Of a stretch of 64,000 nucleotides of DNA, positions 27,276-35,422 are shown piece by piece. Below the pieces are notes generated by a model that was given only the letters and a program-made list of their open reading frames with translations, had not been told where the DNA came from and did not search any database. Origin of the DNA: JANWVO01 sp964458495 (GTDB taxonomy: Bacteria; Acidobacteriota; Terriglobia; Bryobacterales; Bryobacteraceae); assembly GCA_964458495.1 (NCBI GenBank), contig CAYWJB010000003.1, positions 246,317-310,316 on the forward strand, given 5' to 3'. The position numbers and the translations under genes were made by a program. Every line of letters begins with the position of its first letter. The first letter of the stretch is position 1.

Positions 27276-28625
27276 ATGAAGAAGACTCTGTTTGCCGCAC
27301 TTGGCGTGCTTGCGCTTTTCCTGACGGGCATCGCACAGGAGCCCGCCACCCCGCAGGCGCGGGAGCCCGAATCGGTTCCGGGGGAACTGCTGGTCCAATT
27401 CAAGGCAGGCGCCACTCCTGCCGACATGGCCCGCGCATTGGGGAGAATCCGGGCAGAGGTTCTGGAGACTGTTTTGGCACGGAGCCGCCGTCCGGACGGC
27501 AAAGGCGATCTGGTGCTGGCGCGCTACCAGCCTGACTTCACCCCTGCGGCCGCCCGCCGCATGCTCGCCGCGGATCCGGCAGTCGAATTTGCCGAGCCCA
27601 ACTGGGTTTACACCCATCAGGCCGCTTCCAACGACCCTTACTACGTGGGCGGTTCCCTGTGGGGCATGTACGGTGACGCGACCTCGCCGGCCAACCAGTA
27701 TGGAAGCCAGGCCGGCGAGGCGTGGGCGGCGGGAAACACAGGTTCCTCCACGGTCTACGTCGGCGTGATCGACGAAGGCGTGCAATGGGCTCATGAAGAC
27801 CTGGCCCCGAACATCTGGGTGAACCCCTATGACCCGGTGAACGGGATCGACGATGACGGCAACGGTTACGTGGACGACATCCGCGGCTGGGACTTCGACG
27901 GCAACAACAACACGACATACGACGGCACGCAGGATGATCACGGCACGCATGTGGCCGGCACGATCGGCGCCGTCGGCGGCAACGGCAAGGGTGTGGCCGG
28001 CGTCGTCTGGAACGTCAAGATCATCACCGCGAAGTTCCTCGGCAGGCGCGGGGGCACCACTGCGAATGCCGTCAAGGCGGTCGACTACATCACAGACCTG
28101 AAGACCCGCCACGGGCTGAACATCGTCGCCACGAACAACTCCTGGGGCGGGGGCGGCTTCTCGCAGGCTCTTCAGGATGCCATTGAGCGTGCCAATCAGG
28201 CCGGCATCCTCTTCATCGCCGCCGCCGGCAATGGCGGATCGGACGGCGTAGGGGACAACAACGACACGACCCCGTCGTATCCCGCCAGCTATCCGAATGA
28301 CAACATCATCGCCGTGGCCGCCATCACCAGCACAGGCGCAAAGGCGTCTTATTCGAACTACGGCGCCACCAGCGTGGATATCGGCGCCCCCGGTTCCGGC
28401 ATCTATTCCACCCTGCCGAACAAGACGAACAACGGGTACGGCTCCTACAGTGGCACTTCAATGGCGACGCCGCACGTGACCGGCGCCGCGGCCCTGTACG
28501 CCTCCAGCAATTCCAGTGCATCGGCTGCCGACATCAAGACCGCAATCCTCTCCAGCGCCGTTCCCACGTCTTCGCTCTCCGGGAAGTGCGTGACCGGCGG
28601 AAGGCTGAATGTCAGCGGCTTCTGA
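27276..28625 (+). CDS. Secreted subtilisin-like serine protease (S8)
   Basis: This 449-residue preproenzyme has a signal peptide (about 1-20) and a fervidolysin-type prodomain (about 35-115, from VPGELLVQFKAGA to VEFAEPNWVY). The S8 catalytic domain has D166 (VIDEG), H222 (DDHGTHVAG), oxyanion N319 (AAGNG) and S395 (GTSMATPH). The Asp motif reads DEG rather than the common DTG. Calcium-loop-like NGIDDDGNGYVDD lies at 189-201. The protein ends shortly after the catalytic domain, with no sorting or PKD domain. Its 3' end overlaps a PrcB-like gene by 17 nt. Confidence 0.95.
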   Translation: MKKTLFAALGVLALFLTGIAQEPATPQAREPESVPGELLVQFKAGATPADMARALGRIRAEVLETVLARSRRPDGKGDLVLARYQPDFTPAAARRMLAADPAVEFAEPNWVYTHQAASNDPYYVGGSLWGMYGDATSPANQYGSQAGEAWAAGNTGSSTVYVGVIDEGVQWAHEDLAPNIWVNPYDPVNGIDDDGNGYVDDIRGWDFDGNNNTTYDGTQDDHGTHVAGTIGAVGGNGKGVAGVVWNVKIITAKFLGRRGGTTANAVKAVDYITDLKTRHGLNIVATNNSWGGGGFSQALQDAIERANQAGILFIAAAGNGGSDGVGDNNDTTPSYPASYPNDNIIAVAAITSTGAKASYSNYGATSVDIGAPGSGIYSTLPNKTNNGYGSYSGTSMATPHVTGAAALYASSNSSASAADIKTAILSSAVPTSSLSGKCVTGGRLNVSGF

Positions 28626-29028
28626 TCCGCGTTTTGCCGCGCTGGCGCTGCTCGCCACTCTGTGCTGGACTGTGTTCAGCGTGGAAGACGTCCCGTTTGA
28701 AGTGGTCAGGCAGCGCCCGCGCCGTCAGTCTGTGACGGCGCAGTACGAAGTGGAGCGGCGCGCGGACGCCGTGATCGTCACCATTCATGCCGGGCGCAAG
28801 CCCACCGGCGGTTACACGGTGAAGGTGCTCAGGGTGGTGCGTGACGGCGCCCGCTGCACCGTTCACTATGCAGTGGTCCCTCCCCCCGCGGATGCCATGG
28901 TGACGCAGGTCCTCACCTACCCGGCAGTCTCCGTGCGCATCCCCGCCTCCTGCGCGGACGTCGCCGTGCAGCCGCCCGTGCCAAGAGCCGCGCCGGGCGC
29001 CGCCGGCGCCTCCGAACAGAAAGAATGA
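28609..29028 (+). CDS. PrcB-like protease-associated protein
   Basis: This 139-residue protein has an N-terminal hydrophobic segment (about 8-24). A small beta domain centred on VTIHAGRKPTGGYTVKV follows, the hallmark of the PrcB C-terminal domain. In Treponema denticola PrcB is a partner of the subtilisin-like protease PrtP in the dentilisin complex. Here the gene starts inside the 3' end of a subtilisin gene, with GGAAGG upstream, so the pair is translationally coupled. It lacks a convincing lipobox, so it is either anchored by its helix or secreted. A maturation or stabilising role is inferred. Confidence 0.75.
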   Translation: MSAASDPRFAALALLATLCWTVFSVEDVPFEVVRQRPRRQSVTAQYEVERRADAVIVTIHAGRKPTGGYTVKVLRVVRDGARCTVHYAVVPPPADAMVTQVLTYPAVSVRIPASCADVAVQPPVPRAAPGAAGASEQKE

Positions 29029-29076
29029 CCGGCGCCCGGCGCAGTCCACCGCCCGGCGCCCGAGCCCGGCCTTCTG

Positions 29077-29085
29077 TGCTATCCT
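29077..29085 (+). promoter_or_regulatory. Candidate extended -10 promoter of the his operon
   Basis: TGCTATCCT (TGn plus TATCCT) ends 10 nt before the leader-peptide ATG. Transcription would start at about 29091-29093, which leaves almost no untranslated region before the leader peptide. The same nine bases precede the Bat-type operon. Confidence 0.55.
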
Positions 29086-29095
29086 TGTGGTTTCG

Positions 29096-29161
29096 ATGAC
29101 CGCGGCTTTCCACGTCTCCGCCCACCATCATCATCCGATGAGCGGGCGCAGCCTGTTCTGA
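29096..29161 (+). CDS. hisL: Histidine operon leader peptide
   Basis: This 21-codon frame (ATG 29096, TGA 29159-29161) encodes five histidines: one at codon 6 and four in a row at codons 10-13 (29123-29134), followed by Pro, as in the HisL peptides of enteric bacteria. It lies directly between a promoter-like box and an intrinsic terminator ahead of hisI. No Shine-Dalgarno sequence precedes it, so it may be translated from the very 5' end of the transcript. Ribosome stalling at the histidine run would free the antiterminator arm at 29142-29149. Confidence 0.85.
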   Translation: MTAAFHVSAHHHHPMSGRSLF

Positions 29162-29185
29162 GCCGCGTGCAGGAACAAGTTCGCA

Positions 29186-29219
29186 GCGCCCGCCGGTCTC
29201 CGGCGGGCTTTTCGTTTTT
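29186..29219 (+). terminator. Attenuator: intrinsic terminator with competing antiterminator
   Basis: The terminator stem is 29188-29196 (GCCCGCCGG) with 29200-29208 (CCGGCGGGC), loop TCT, followed by a T-rich tract 29209-29219. Its left arm also pairs perfectly over 8 bp (GCGCCCGC, 29186-29193) with GCGGGCGC at 29142-29149, inside the leader frame just after the His codons. That upstream arm can in turn be sequestered by CGCCC at 29119-29123 and by the outer stem 29101-29106/29162-29167. These are the classical 1:2, 2:3 and 3:4 pairings of amino-acid attenuators. Confidence 0.85.
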
Positions 29220-29236
29220 CCGGAGCGACACTGAAC

Positions 29237-29605
29237 ATGGAACTGGACTTCGACAAGGCTGGCGGGCTACTGCCCGCCGTGGTGCAGGACTGGCGCGACG
29301 GGCGCGTCCTCATGCTCGGATTCATGAACGCCGAGGCGTTCCAGAAGACGCTGGAATCGGGCTTTGTGACGTTTTACAGCCGCTCGCGCAACAAGCTGTG
29401 GACCAAGGGCGAATCCTCCGGCCACCGCCTGGCGGTCAAGGCGGTCCAGACCGATTGCGACAACGACGCCCTGCTCGTGCAGGTGGAGGCGCTCGGACCC
29501 GGCGTCTGCCACAACGGCTACCGCTCCTGCTTTTACCGCACATGGGAAGGCGGCTCGTGGCGCGTCACCGAGCCGCAGACTTACGATCCCGGAAAGGTGT
29601 ACTGA
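29237..29605 (+). CDS. hisI: Phosphoribosyl-AMP cyclohydrolase
   Basis: This 122-residue enzyme opens the purine ring of phosphoribosyl-AMP in histidine synthesis. Diagnostic segments are VLMLGFMNAEAF, FYSRSRNKLWTKGE, the metal motif DCDNDALL and the zinc cysteines in VCHNGYRSCFYR. It is the stand-alone HisI form, without the fused HisE pyrophosphohydrolase, and no hisE occurs in this operon. It is the first structural gene after the attenuator, with GGAG upstream of the ATG. hisG follows after 4 nt. Confidence 0.97.
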   Translation: MELDFDKAGGLLPAVVQDWRDGRVLMLGFMNAEAFQKTLESGFVTFYSRSRNKLWTKGESSGHRLAVKAVQTDCDNDALLVQVEALGPGVCHNGYRSCFYRTWEGGSWRVTEPQTYDPGKVY

Positions 29606-29609
29606 AGTC

Positions 29610-30479
29610 ATGAAGCTCAAACTTGGCATCCCCAAAGGCTCGCTCGAGAACGCCACCATCGACCTGTTCCGCCGCGCCGGTTTCCAGATCACCACCTCCT
29701 CGCGCTCCTACTTCCCCGCCATTGACGACCCAGAGATCGAATGCATGATGATCCGCGCGCAGGAGATGGCGCGCTATGTGGAAGACGGAGTCCTCGACGC
29801 CGGGCTCACCGGCCGCGACTGGGTGATGGAGAACGAAGCTGACGTAGTCACCGTCGCCGATCTGATCTACGCCAAGCAGAGCTTCGGCAAGGTCCGCTGG
29901 GTGCTGGCCGTGCCCGAGTCCTCGCCGGTGCAGAGCGTCAAGGATCTCGAAGGCAAGATCATTGCCACGGAGCTGGTGGGCGCCACGCGCCGCTACCTCG
30001 CCGAGCGCGGCGTGAAGGCCAAGGTGGAGTTCTCCTGGGGCGCCACGGAGGTCAAGCCTCCCTACCTGGCCGACGCCATCGTGGAGGTGACCGAAACGGG
30101 CTCCTCGCTGCGCGCCAACAAGCTGCGCATCGTCGAAGTGATCATGGAGTCCAACACGCAACTGGTGGCCAACCACCAGGCGTGGGAAGACCCCTGGAAG
30201 CGCCGCAAACTGGAGGACATCCGCCTCCTGCTCGAGGGCGCCATCAGTGCGCTGGGCAAGGTGGGGCTGATGCTGAACGTGCACCGCGACAATCTGGCCA
30301 CGGTGCTCGCCGTGCTGCCCGCGCTGAAGAACCCCACGGTCAGCCCTTTGAGCGACGGCGAGTGGCTGGCCGTCAACACGATTCTCGACGAGTCTACCGT
30401 GCGCAACATCATCCCGCGGCTCAAGGAAGCCGGCGCGCAGGGCATCGTCGAGTATCCGCTGAACAAGATCGTGATGTAG
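29610..30479 (+). CDS. hisG: ATP phosphoribosyltransferase (long form)
   Basis: This 289-residue protein catalyses the first committed step of histidine synthesis. IPKGSLE, DAGLTGRDWV and the PRPP loop ELVGATRRYL identify the catalytic domain. Residues from about 215 form the ACT-like regulatory domain (VGLMLNVHRDNL onward), so this is the long, histidine-feedback-regulated form that needs no HisZ. It lies four bases after hisI and two bases before hisD. Control is probably double: feedback through this domain and attenuation upstream. Confidence 0.97.
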   Translation: MKLKLGIPKGSLENATIDLFRRAGFQITTSSRSYFPAIDDPEIECMMIRAQEMARYVEDGVLDAGLTGRDWVMENEADVVTVADLIYAKQSFGKVRWVLAVPESSPVQSVKDLEGKIIATELVGATRRYLAERGVKAKVEFSWGATEVKPPYLADAIVEVTETGSSLRANKLRIVEVIMESNTQLVANHQAWEDPWKRRKLEDIRLLLEGAISALGKVGLMLNVHRDNLATVLAVLPALKNPTVSPLSDGEWLAVNTILDESTVRNIIPRLKEAGAQGIVEYPLNKIVM

Positions 30480-30481
30480 CC

Positions 30482-31744
30482 ATGCTCCGCATTCTCACTT
30501 CCAAAGACGCGCCGCGGCTCCTCAGGCGGCGCGCGGCGCGCCTCGACCAGGCCGAGGCCGTGGTGAAGCCGATCCTCGAGGACGTCCGCCGGCGCGGGGA
30601 CGCGGCGCTGCTCGAATACGCCCGCCGTTTCGACGGCTTCGAGGGCCGCTCCGTGCTTGTGCCACAGGCGCGGCTCGGCGAGGCGGCGCGGCTGCTGACG
30701 CCCGCTTTCCGGCGAGCGCTGCGCACGAGCGAAAAGAACGTGGCTGCGTTCGCCCGGATGCAGCTTCCGCGCCCGCAACGCATCACACCTGCGCCGGGGC
30801 TGCGTCTGGGCCAGATCGTCCGGCCGCTGGATGCCGCGGCGGCCTATATCCCTTCGGGCCGCTACCCGCTGCCCTCTACAGTCGTGATGACGGTCGTGCC
30901 CGCGCGTGTCGCGGGAGTCGGCCAGATCCTGGTCTGCACGCCAAAGCCGGCGCCGGAGATCCTCGGCGCCGCGCACCTGCTCGGCGCAACGCATGTCTTC
31001 CAGATGGGAGGCGCGCACGCCATCGCCGCCTTCGCCTACGGAACCAGGACGGTGCCGCGCGCCGACCGCATCGTCGGGCCGGGCAACATCTATGTGGCAG
31101 CCGCCAAGAAACTGCTCGCCGGCGAGGTCGGCATCGACTTTCTGGCCGGGCCCAGCGAAATCCTGCTGATCGCCGCCGATGGCGACCCGCGCTCGATCGC
31201 CGCCGACATGCTGGCCCAGGCCGAGCACGACCCCGACGCCTCCGCCATCCTGCTGACCCCTTCCCGCAAGCTCGCCGAGGCCGTAGCAGCCGAAGTCCTG
31301 CGGCAGCTCGAGACGCTGCCGACAGCAGCCGCCGCGCGCGAAGCGCTGCGGCGCAATTCGGCCGTGCTGGTGGTTTCGAGCCTCGAGGAGGCCCTGGAGC
31401 TTTCCAACCGCTTCGCTCCCGAACATCTCTCGATCCCCACTTCTGCCCTGCTGTCGCAAGTGCGCCACGCAGGCAGCGTGTTTGTCGGCCCGTGGAGCCC
31501 GGAGGCCGCGGGCGACTACGCCTCCGGTCCGAACCACGTCCTGCCCACCTCCGGCGCGGCGCGCCTGCGGGGAGGACTCTCCTCGGCGGACTTCGTGAAA
31601 GTCATCTCCGTGCAGGAGCTTTCGGAAAAAGCGCTCGGGCGGCTGGCCCCCGCCATCACCACCCTGGCGCGCGCCGAAGGGCTGGAGGCGCACGCGCGCA
31701 GCGTGGAAGTGCGCTTCGAGAAGAAAGGCGGCGCGGAATGCTGA
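30482..31744 (+). CDS. hisD: Histidinol dehydrogenase
   Basis: This 420-residue enzyme oxidises histidinol to histidine in two NAD-dependent steps. Signatures are AAYIPSGRYPLPSTVVMT, MGGAHAIAAFAYGT, the dehydrogenase motif RIVGPGN, DFLAGPSEIL, AEHDPDA and NRFAPEHL, covering the zinc and catalytic residues. The start is the ATG two bases after the hisG stop; an in-frame start further upstream would lie inside hisG. Its last seven bases overlap hisC. Confidence 0.97.
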   Translation: MLRILTSKDAPRLLRRRAARLDQAEAVVKPILEDVRRRGDAALLEYARRFDGFEGRSVLVPQARLGEAARLLTPAFRRALRTSEKNVAAFARMQLPRPQRITPAPGLRLGQIVRPLDAAAAYIPSGRYPLPSTVVMTVVPARVAGVGQILVCTPKPAPEILGAAHLLGATHVFQMGGAHAIAAFAYGTRTVPRADRIVGPGNIYVAAAKKLLAGEVGIDFLAGPSEILLIAADGDPRSIAADMLAQAEHDPDASAILLTPSRKLAEAVAAEVLRQLETLPTAAAAREALRRNSAVLVVSSLEEALELSNRFAPEHLSIPTSALLSQVRHAGSVFVGPWSPEAAGDYASGPNHVLPTSGAARLRGGLSSADFVKVISVQELSEKALGRLAPAITTLARAEGLEAHARSVEVRFEKKGGAEC

Positions 31745-32787
31745 AACCGAGGCAGGCGATTCTCGACATGGCGCCCTACTCGCCGCCGAGTTCGGGGCGC
31801 GAAGGCAAGCTGCGGCTCGACTTCAACGAAAACACGCTGGGCTGCTCGCCGCGCGTGCTGGCGGCGCTGCTCGAAAAGCTGTCCGCCGAGCAGCTCTCGA
31901 TCTACCCCGAATACGAAGCCACGCGCGCCGCGCTCAGCCGCTATTTCCAGGTTCCCGATTCGCGCTTCGTCTTCACCAACGGCACCGACGAAGCGATTCA
32001 GGTGCTGGTGCACTCCTTCGTGGGCGAGGGCGACGAAGCGCTGATCCTGCATCCTTCCTACGCCATGTACCGCTTCTACGCGCAGGTGGCGGGCGCGCGC
32101 GTGCGCGAGCTGCCCTACCGAAGCCCGGACCTGGCTTTCCCGGTGGAAGAGTTGATCGCAGCAGTCACCCCCGCCACGCGCGCCATTCTGATCTCGAATC
32201 CGAACAATCCTACCGGCACGGCGATCGGGATGGAGGAGATCGAGCGGATTCTCGAAGCCGCGCCGGGCGCGGCGGTGCTGATCGACGAGGCGTACTACGA
32301 TTTCTATGGCGTGACGGCGCTGCCGCTGATCGGCCGCTACCCGAATCTCTTCGTCAGCCGTACGTTTTCCAAGGCGCACGGGCTCGCCGCTCTGCGCGCC
32401 GGCGTGCTGTTTTCACAGGAGCAAAACGTGGCCCTGATGCGAAAATCCCAGTCGCCTTATTCCGTGAACGCCGTCGCCGCCATTGCCGTGCGCGCCGCCG
32501 TGGAGGACAGCGAATACCTGGCGGGTTATGTTCGCCAGGCGCTGGAGGCGCGCGAGAGGCTTTGCGAAGGCTTCGACCGGCGCGGCATCCGCTACTGGCG
32601 CTCGCAGGGCAACTTCGTGCTGTTCGAAGCCGGGGCGCGCTCCATCGAGATCCGCGACGCGCTGCGCGCCCGCGGCGTGCTGGTGCGCGACCGCTCCTAC
32701 GAGTTGCCCGGCACGGTGCGCGTCACCGCCGGAACCCCTGCTCAGGTGGAACGCTTCTTCGCCGCTCTGGACGAGGTGTGGCCATGA
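31738..32787 (+). CDS. hisC: Histidinol-phosphate aminotransferase
   Basis: This 349-residue PLP enzyme of the class I/II fold has LDFNENTLGCSP near the start, NGTDEAI, ISNPNNPTGT, LIDEAYYDF and the PLP-lysine segment SRTFSKAHGLA. It converts imidazole-acetol phosphate to histidinol phosphate. The ATG sits seven bases inside hisD. The stop forms an ATGA overlap with the HAD gene, whose expected activity is the next step of the pathway. Confidence 0.95.
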   Translation: MLKPRQAILDMAPYSPPSSGREGKLRLDFNENTLGCSPRVLAALLEKLSAEQLSIYPEYEATRAALSRYFQVPDSRFVFTNGTDEAIQVLVHSFVGEGDEALILHPSYAMYRFYAQVAGARVRELPYRSPDLAFPVEELIAAVTPATRAILISNPNNPTGTAIGMEEIERILEAAPGAAVLIDEAYYDFYGVTALPLIGRYPNLFVSRTFSKAHGLAALRAGVLFSQEQNVALMRKSQSPYSVNAVAAIAVRAAVEDSEYLAGYVRQALEARERLCEGFDRRGIRYWRSQGNFVLFEAGARSIEIRDALRARGVLVRDRSYELPGTVRVTAGTPAQVERFFAALDEVWP

Positions 32788-33464
32788 GCCTCCCGGTGCT
32801 TGCCTTCGACATGGACGGGGTCCTGGTGGACGTCACGGCCAGCTACCGCGCGGCCATCATCGAAACCATCCGCCACTTCACGGGCGTCACGCCCTCGCCC
32901 GAGTCCATTCAGGAGTGGAAAAACCGCGGCGGGTACAACAACGACTGGGTGCTCTGCCACCATTACTGCCGCGAGCTTGGCTTCGACATCCGTTACGAAT
33001 CCGTGGTGGACTACTTCAACGAGATCTTCTTCGGCCGCAACAACGACGGCTTGATCAGCCGTGAATGGTGGGTGCCGCGGGACGGGCTTCTGGAGCGGCT
33101 CGCAGCCCGCTACCGGCTGGCGATCTTCACGGGGCGCAACCGGCGCGAACTGGACGCCACGCTGGGCCGCTTCGTGCGCGGGCCGCTGTTTGATCCCACA
33201 ATCACGTCAGATGACATCGACAACGGCAAGCCCGCGCCGGACGGGCTCCTGGAGATCCGGCGCCGGACCGGCGCGCCCATTGCAGCTTTTCTGGGCGACA
33301 CGGTGGACGATGCGGCGAGCGCCCGCGCCGCGGGCGTCCCTTTTATCGGCGTCGCAGCCGCCGGCGCGCCGTCGCGGGAGCTGCTGGTGGAGGCGTTGCG
33401 CGAAGCCGGCGCCGTGGCGGTGATCGAAAACGTGAACGAAGTGGAGGAGGTGCTCGCCAGGTGA
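32784..33464 (+). CDS. HAD phosphatase, candidate histidinol-phosphatase
   Basis: This 226-residue HAD-superfamily protein has the nucleophile motif FDMDG (D9, D11), a threonine motif IFTGRNRREL, the lysine segment DNGKPAPDGLL and the acidic motif LGDTVDDA. A helical cap lies between motifs one and two, as in subfamily IA. It overlaps hisC by ATGA and hisB by GTGA, so it is embedded in the his operon. The operon otherwise lacks a histidinol-phosphate phosphatase, so this is the best candidate for that step. A general phosphatase role cannot be excluded. Confidence 0.85.
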   Translation: MSLPVLAFDMDGVLVDVTASYRAAIIETIRHFTGVTPSPESIQEWKNRGGYNNDWVLCHHYCRELGFDIRYESVVDYFNEIFFGRNNDGLISREWWVPRDGLLERLAARYRLAIFTGRNRRELDATLGRFVRGPLFDPTITSDDIDNGKPAPDGLLEIRRRTGAPIAAFLGDTVDDAASARAAGVPFIGVAAAGAPSRELLVEALREAGAVAVIENVNEVEEVLAR

Positions 33465-34048
33465 GATCCGCATCGGTGGAGAGAATCACGCGGGAGACGC
33501 AGATCCGCGGCGCGCTGAAGATCGAAGGCCACGGCCGCTATGACATCCGCACCGGCGTCCGTTTCCTCGACCATATGCTTGAGCTGTTCGCCAGGCACGG
33601 CGGCTTCGACCTCACGCTCCACGTGCAGGGCGATCTCGACGTCGATCAACACCACACCGTGGAGGACGCAGGCATCGTGCTCGGACAGCTCTTCTCGAAG
33701 GCGCTCGGCGACCGCAAGGGCATCTGCCGCGCCGGCTACTTCGTGTTGCCGATGGACGAGACGCTGGCCGTGGTCGCCGTCGATCTGGGCGGGCGCCCCT
33801 ATCTGGTCTACAAAGACAAGGTGCGCACGCGGCTGGTGGGCGACCTGCAATCGGAGCTGCTCGAGGACTTCTTCCACGGTTTCACCACGCACGCCGGCGC
33901 GAACCTGCATGCGAAGGTGCTTTACGGGCGTTCGAACCATCACAAGGTGGAGGCCGTGTTCAAGTGTTTCGCGCGCGCCATGCGCTACGCGTGCTCGAAG
34001 GACGCGCGGCTGAAGGACCAGCTGCCGAGCACCAAGGGGCTGCTATGA
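33461..34048 (+). CDS. hisB: Imidazoleglycerol-phosphate dehydratase
   Basis: This 195-residue single-function HisB has both metal-site histidine motifs, DQHHTVEDAGI near 61-71 and the later HHKVEAVFK, plus FLDHMLELFARHGG. It dehydrates imidazole glycerol phosphate. The start is GTG at 33461, forming GTGA with the HAD stop; the family N-terminus (RITRETQIR) begins at residue 8. The enteric-type fused phosphatase domain is absent, consistent with the separate HAD gene just upstream. Confidence 0.96.
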   Translation: MRSASVERITRETQIRGALKIEGHGRYDIRTGVRFLDHMLELFARHGGFDLTLHVQGDLDVDQHHTVEDAGIVLGQLFSKALGDRKGICRAGYFVLPMDETLAVVAVDLGGRPYLVYKDKVRTRLVGDLQSELLEDFFHGFTTHAGANLHAKVLYGRSNHHKVEAVFKCFARAMRYACSKDARLKDQLPSTKGLL

Positions 34049-34653
34049 TCACCGTGGTCAACTACGGCGCGGGCAACCTGCGCTCGGTGGCCAACACGCT
34101 GGAGGCTGTGGGTGCGCGGTTCGAGGTTGTGAGCGGGCCCGCCGAAGTGGAGGCGGCGCATGCCGTGATCCTGCCCGGCGTCGGGCACTTCGGCCAGATG
34201 ATGGAGGCGCTGGACCGGCTCGGGCTGCGGGAGCCTCTGCGCGGGAAAGCCCGCTCCGGCGCGCCCCTGCTGGGGATCTGCCTGGGGCTGCAGGCGATGT
34301 TCGAAACCAGCGAGGAGGCGCCGGAACAAAAAGGGCTCGGATTGTTCCCAGGCTCCGTGCGCCGCTTCCCTGCCCCTCTGCGCTGCCCGCACATGGGATG
34401 GAACACGTTGCGCTCCGTGCGTCCGTGCCGCCTGCTGGAAGGGCTCGGCGAGGATCCGTATTTTTACTTCGCTCACAGCTATTACTGCCCGCCGGGAGAA
34501 CACGCCGCCGTGCTGTGCGATTACGGGACGGAGTTCTGCGCCATCCTGGAGCGGGACAATGTCTACGGGGTGCAGTTCCACCCCGAAAAATCGGGACCTG
34601 CAGGACTGGCGGTGATGCGCAATTTTCTCCGCGCCGCCGGCGAGGGACAATGA
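34045..34653 (+). CDS. hisH: Imidazole glycerol phosphate synthase, glutaminase subunit
   Basis: This 202-residue class I glutamine amidotransferase has its nucleophile C79 in LLGICLGLQ and the partner residues H179/E181 in QFHPEKSG. YGAGNLRS at the start and PGVGHFG are HisH-specific. It supplies ammonia to HisF, encoded four bases downstream. The ATG overlaps the hisB stop as ATGA. Confidence 0.97.
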   Translation: MITVVNYGAGNLRSVANTLEAVGARFEVVSGPAEVEAAHAVILPGVGHFGQMMEALDRLGLREPLRGKARSGAPLLGICLGLQAMFETSEEAPEQKGLGLFPGSVRRFPAPLRCPHMGWNTLRSVRPCRLLEGLGEDPYFYFAHSYYCPPGEHAAVLCDYGTEFCAILERDNVYGVQFHPEKSGPAGLAVMRNFLRAAGEGQ

Positions 34654-34657
34654 GGCG

Positions 34658-35422
34658 ATGCTGGCGAAACGCATCATTCCGTGCCTGGACGTGACGGGCG
34701 GCCGCGTCGTGAAGGGGGTCAACTTCGTGGGCCTTCGCGACGCCGGAGACCCCGTGGAGCTGGCCGCGCGCTATAACGAGCAGGGCGCCGACGAACTGGT
34801 GTTTCTCGACATCACGGCATCGAGTGACGAGCGCGAGATCATGGCGGGCGTCGTGGCCCGCACCGCCCGCGAGGTCTTCATCCCGCTCACTGTCGGCGGC
34901 GGCATCCGCAGCGTGGAGGACGCGCGCCGCATCCTCCATAGCGGCGCCGACAAGGTGAGCGTGAACACAGCCGCCGTGCGTCGCCCGGAGCTGATCACGG
35001 AGATCAGCCGCGAGTTCGGCTCGCAGGCGTGCGTGCTCGCCATCGACGCCCGGCGCAACGGGCGCGGCGGCTGGAACGTGTTCACCCGCGGCGGCCGCGT
35101 CGACGAGGGCATCGACGCGGTGGAGTGGGCGGCGCGGGGCGAGGCGCTCGGCGCCGGCGAGATCCTGCTCACCTCGATGGACGCCGACGGCGTGCAGCAG
35201 GGCTTCGACTGCGAACTGACACGCGCGGTGAGCCGCGCCACCCGCATTCCCGTGATCGCCTCCGGCGGCGGCGGGCGCCCGGAACATTTCATCGAGGTTT
35301 TGACTTCCGGCGAGGCGGACGCCGCGCTCGCCGCCTCGATCTTCCACTACGGAACATATACGGTGGCGCAGCTCAAGCAGGAGCTGCGGCGCGCCGGAAT
35401 CCCCGTGAGGACGCTTTCGTGA
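34658..35422 (+). CDS. hisF: Imidazole glycerol phosphate synthase, cyclase subunit
   Basis: This 254-residue TIM barrel has the catalytic aspartates in IPCLDV (D11) and LAIDARRN (about D130), and the phosphate loops TVGGGIRS and ASGGGGRPEHF. With HisH it forms imidazole glycerol phosphate and AICAR. A GAGG precedes the ATG. The stop overlaps the GTG start of hisA. Confidence 0.97.
   Translation: MLAKRIIPCLDVTGGRVVKGVNFVGLRDAGDPVELAARYNEQGADELVFLDITASSDEREIMAGVVARTAREVFIPLTVGGGIRSVEDARRILHSGADKVSVNTAAVRRPELITEISREFGSQACVLAIDARRNGRGGWNVFTRGGRVDEGIDAVEWAARGEALGAGEILLTSMDADGVQQGFDCELTRAVSRATRIPVIASGGGGRPEHFIEVLTSGEADAALAASIFHYGTYTVAQLKQELRRAGIPVRTLS

Noticed and set aside
29138..29161. Second ATG inside the his leader as an alternative leader start
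   Set aside because: It would exclude all histidine codons, so it could not act as a histidine sensor; the ATG at 29096 contains them.
30182..30481. In-frame extension of hisD upstream into hisG
   Set aside because: The extra residues lie wholly within hisG in another frame and lack similarity to HisD; the ATG at 30482 matches the family N-terminus.
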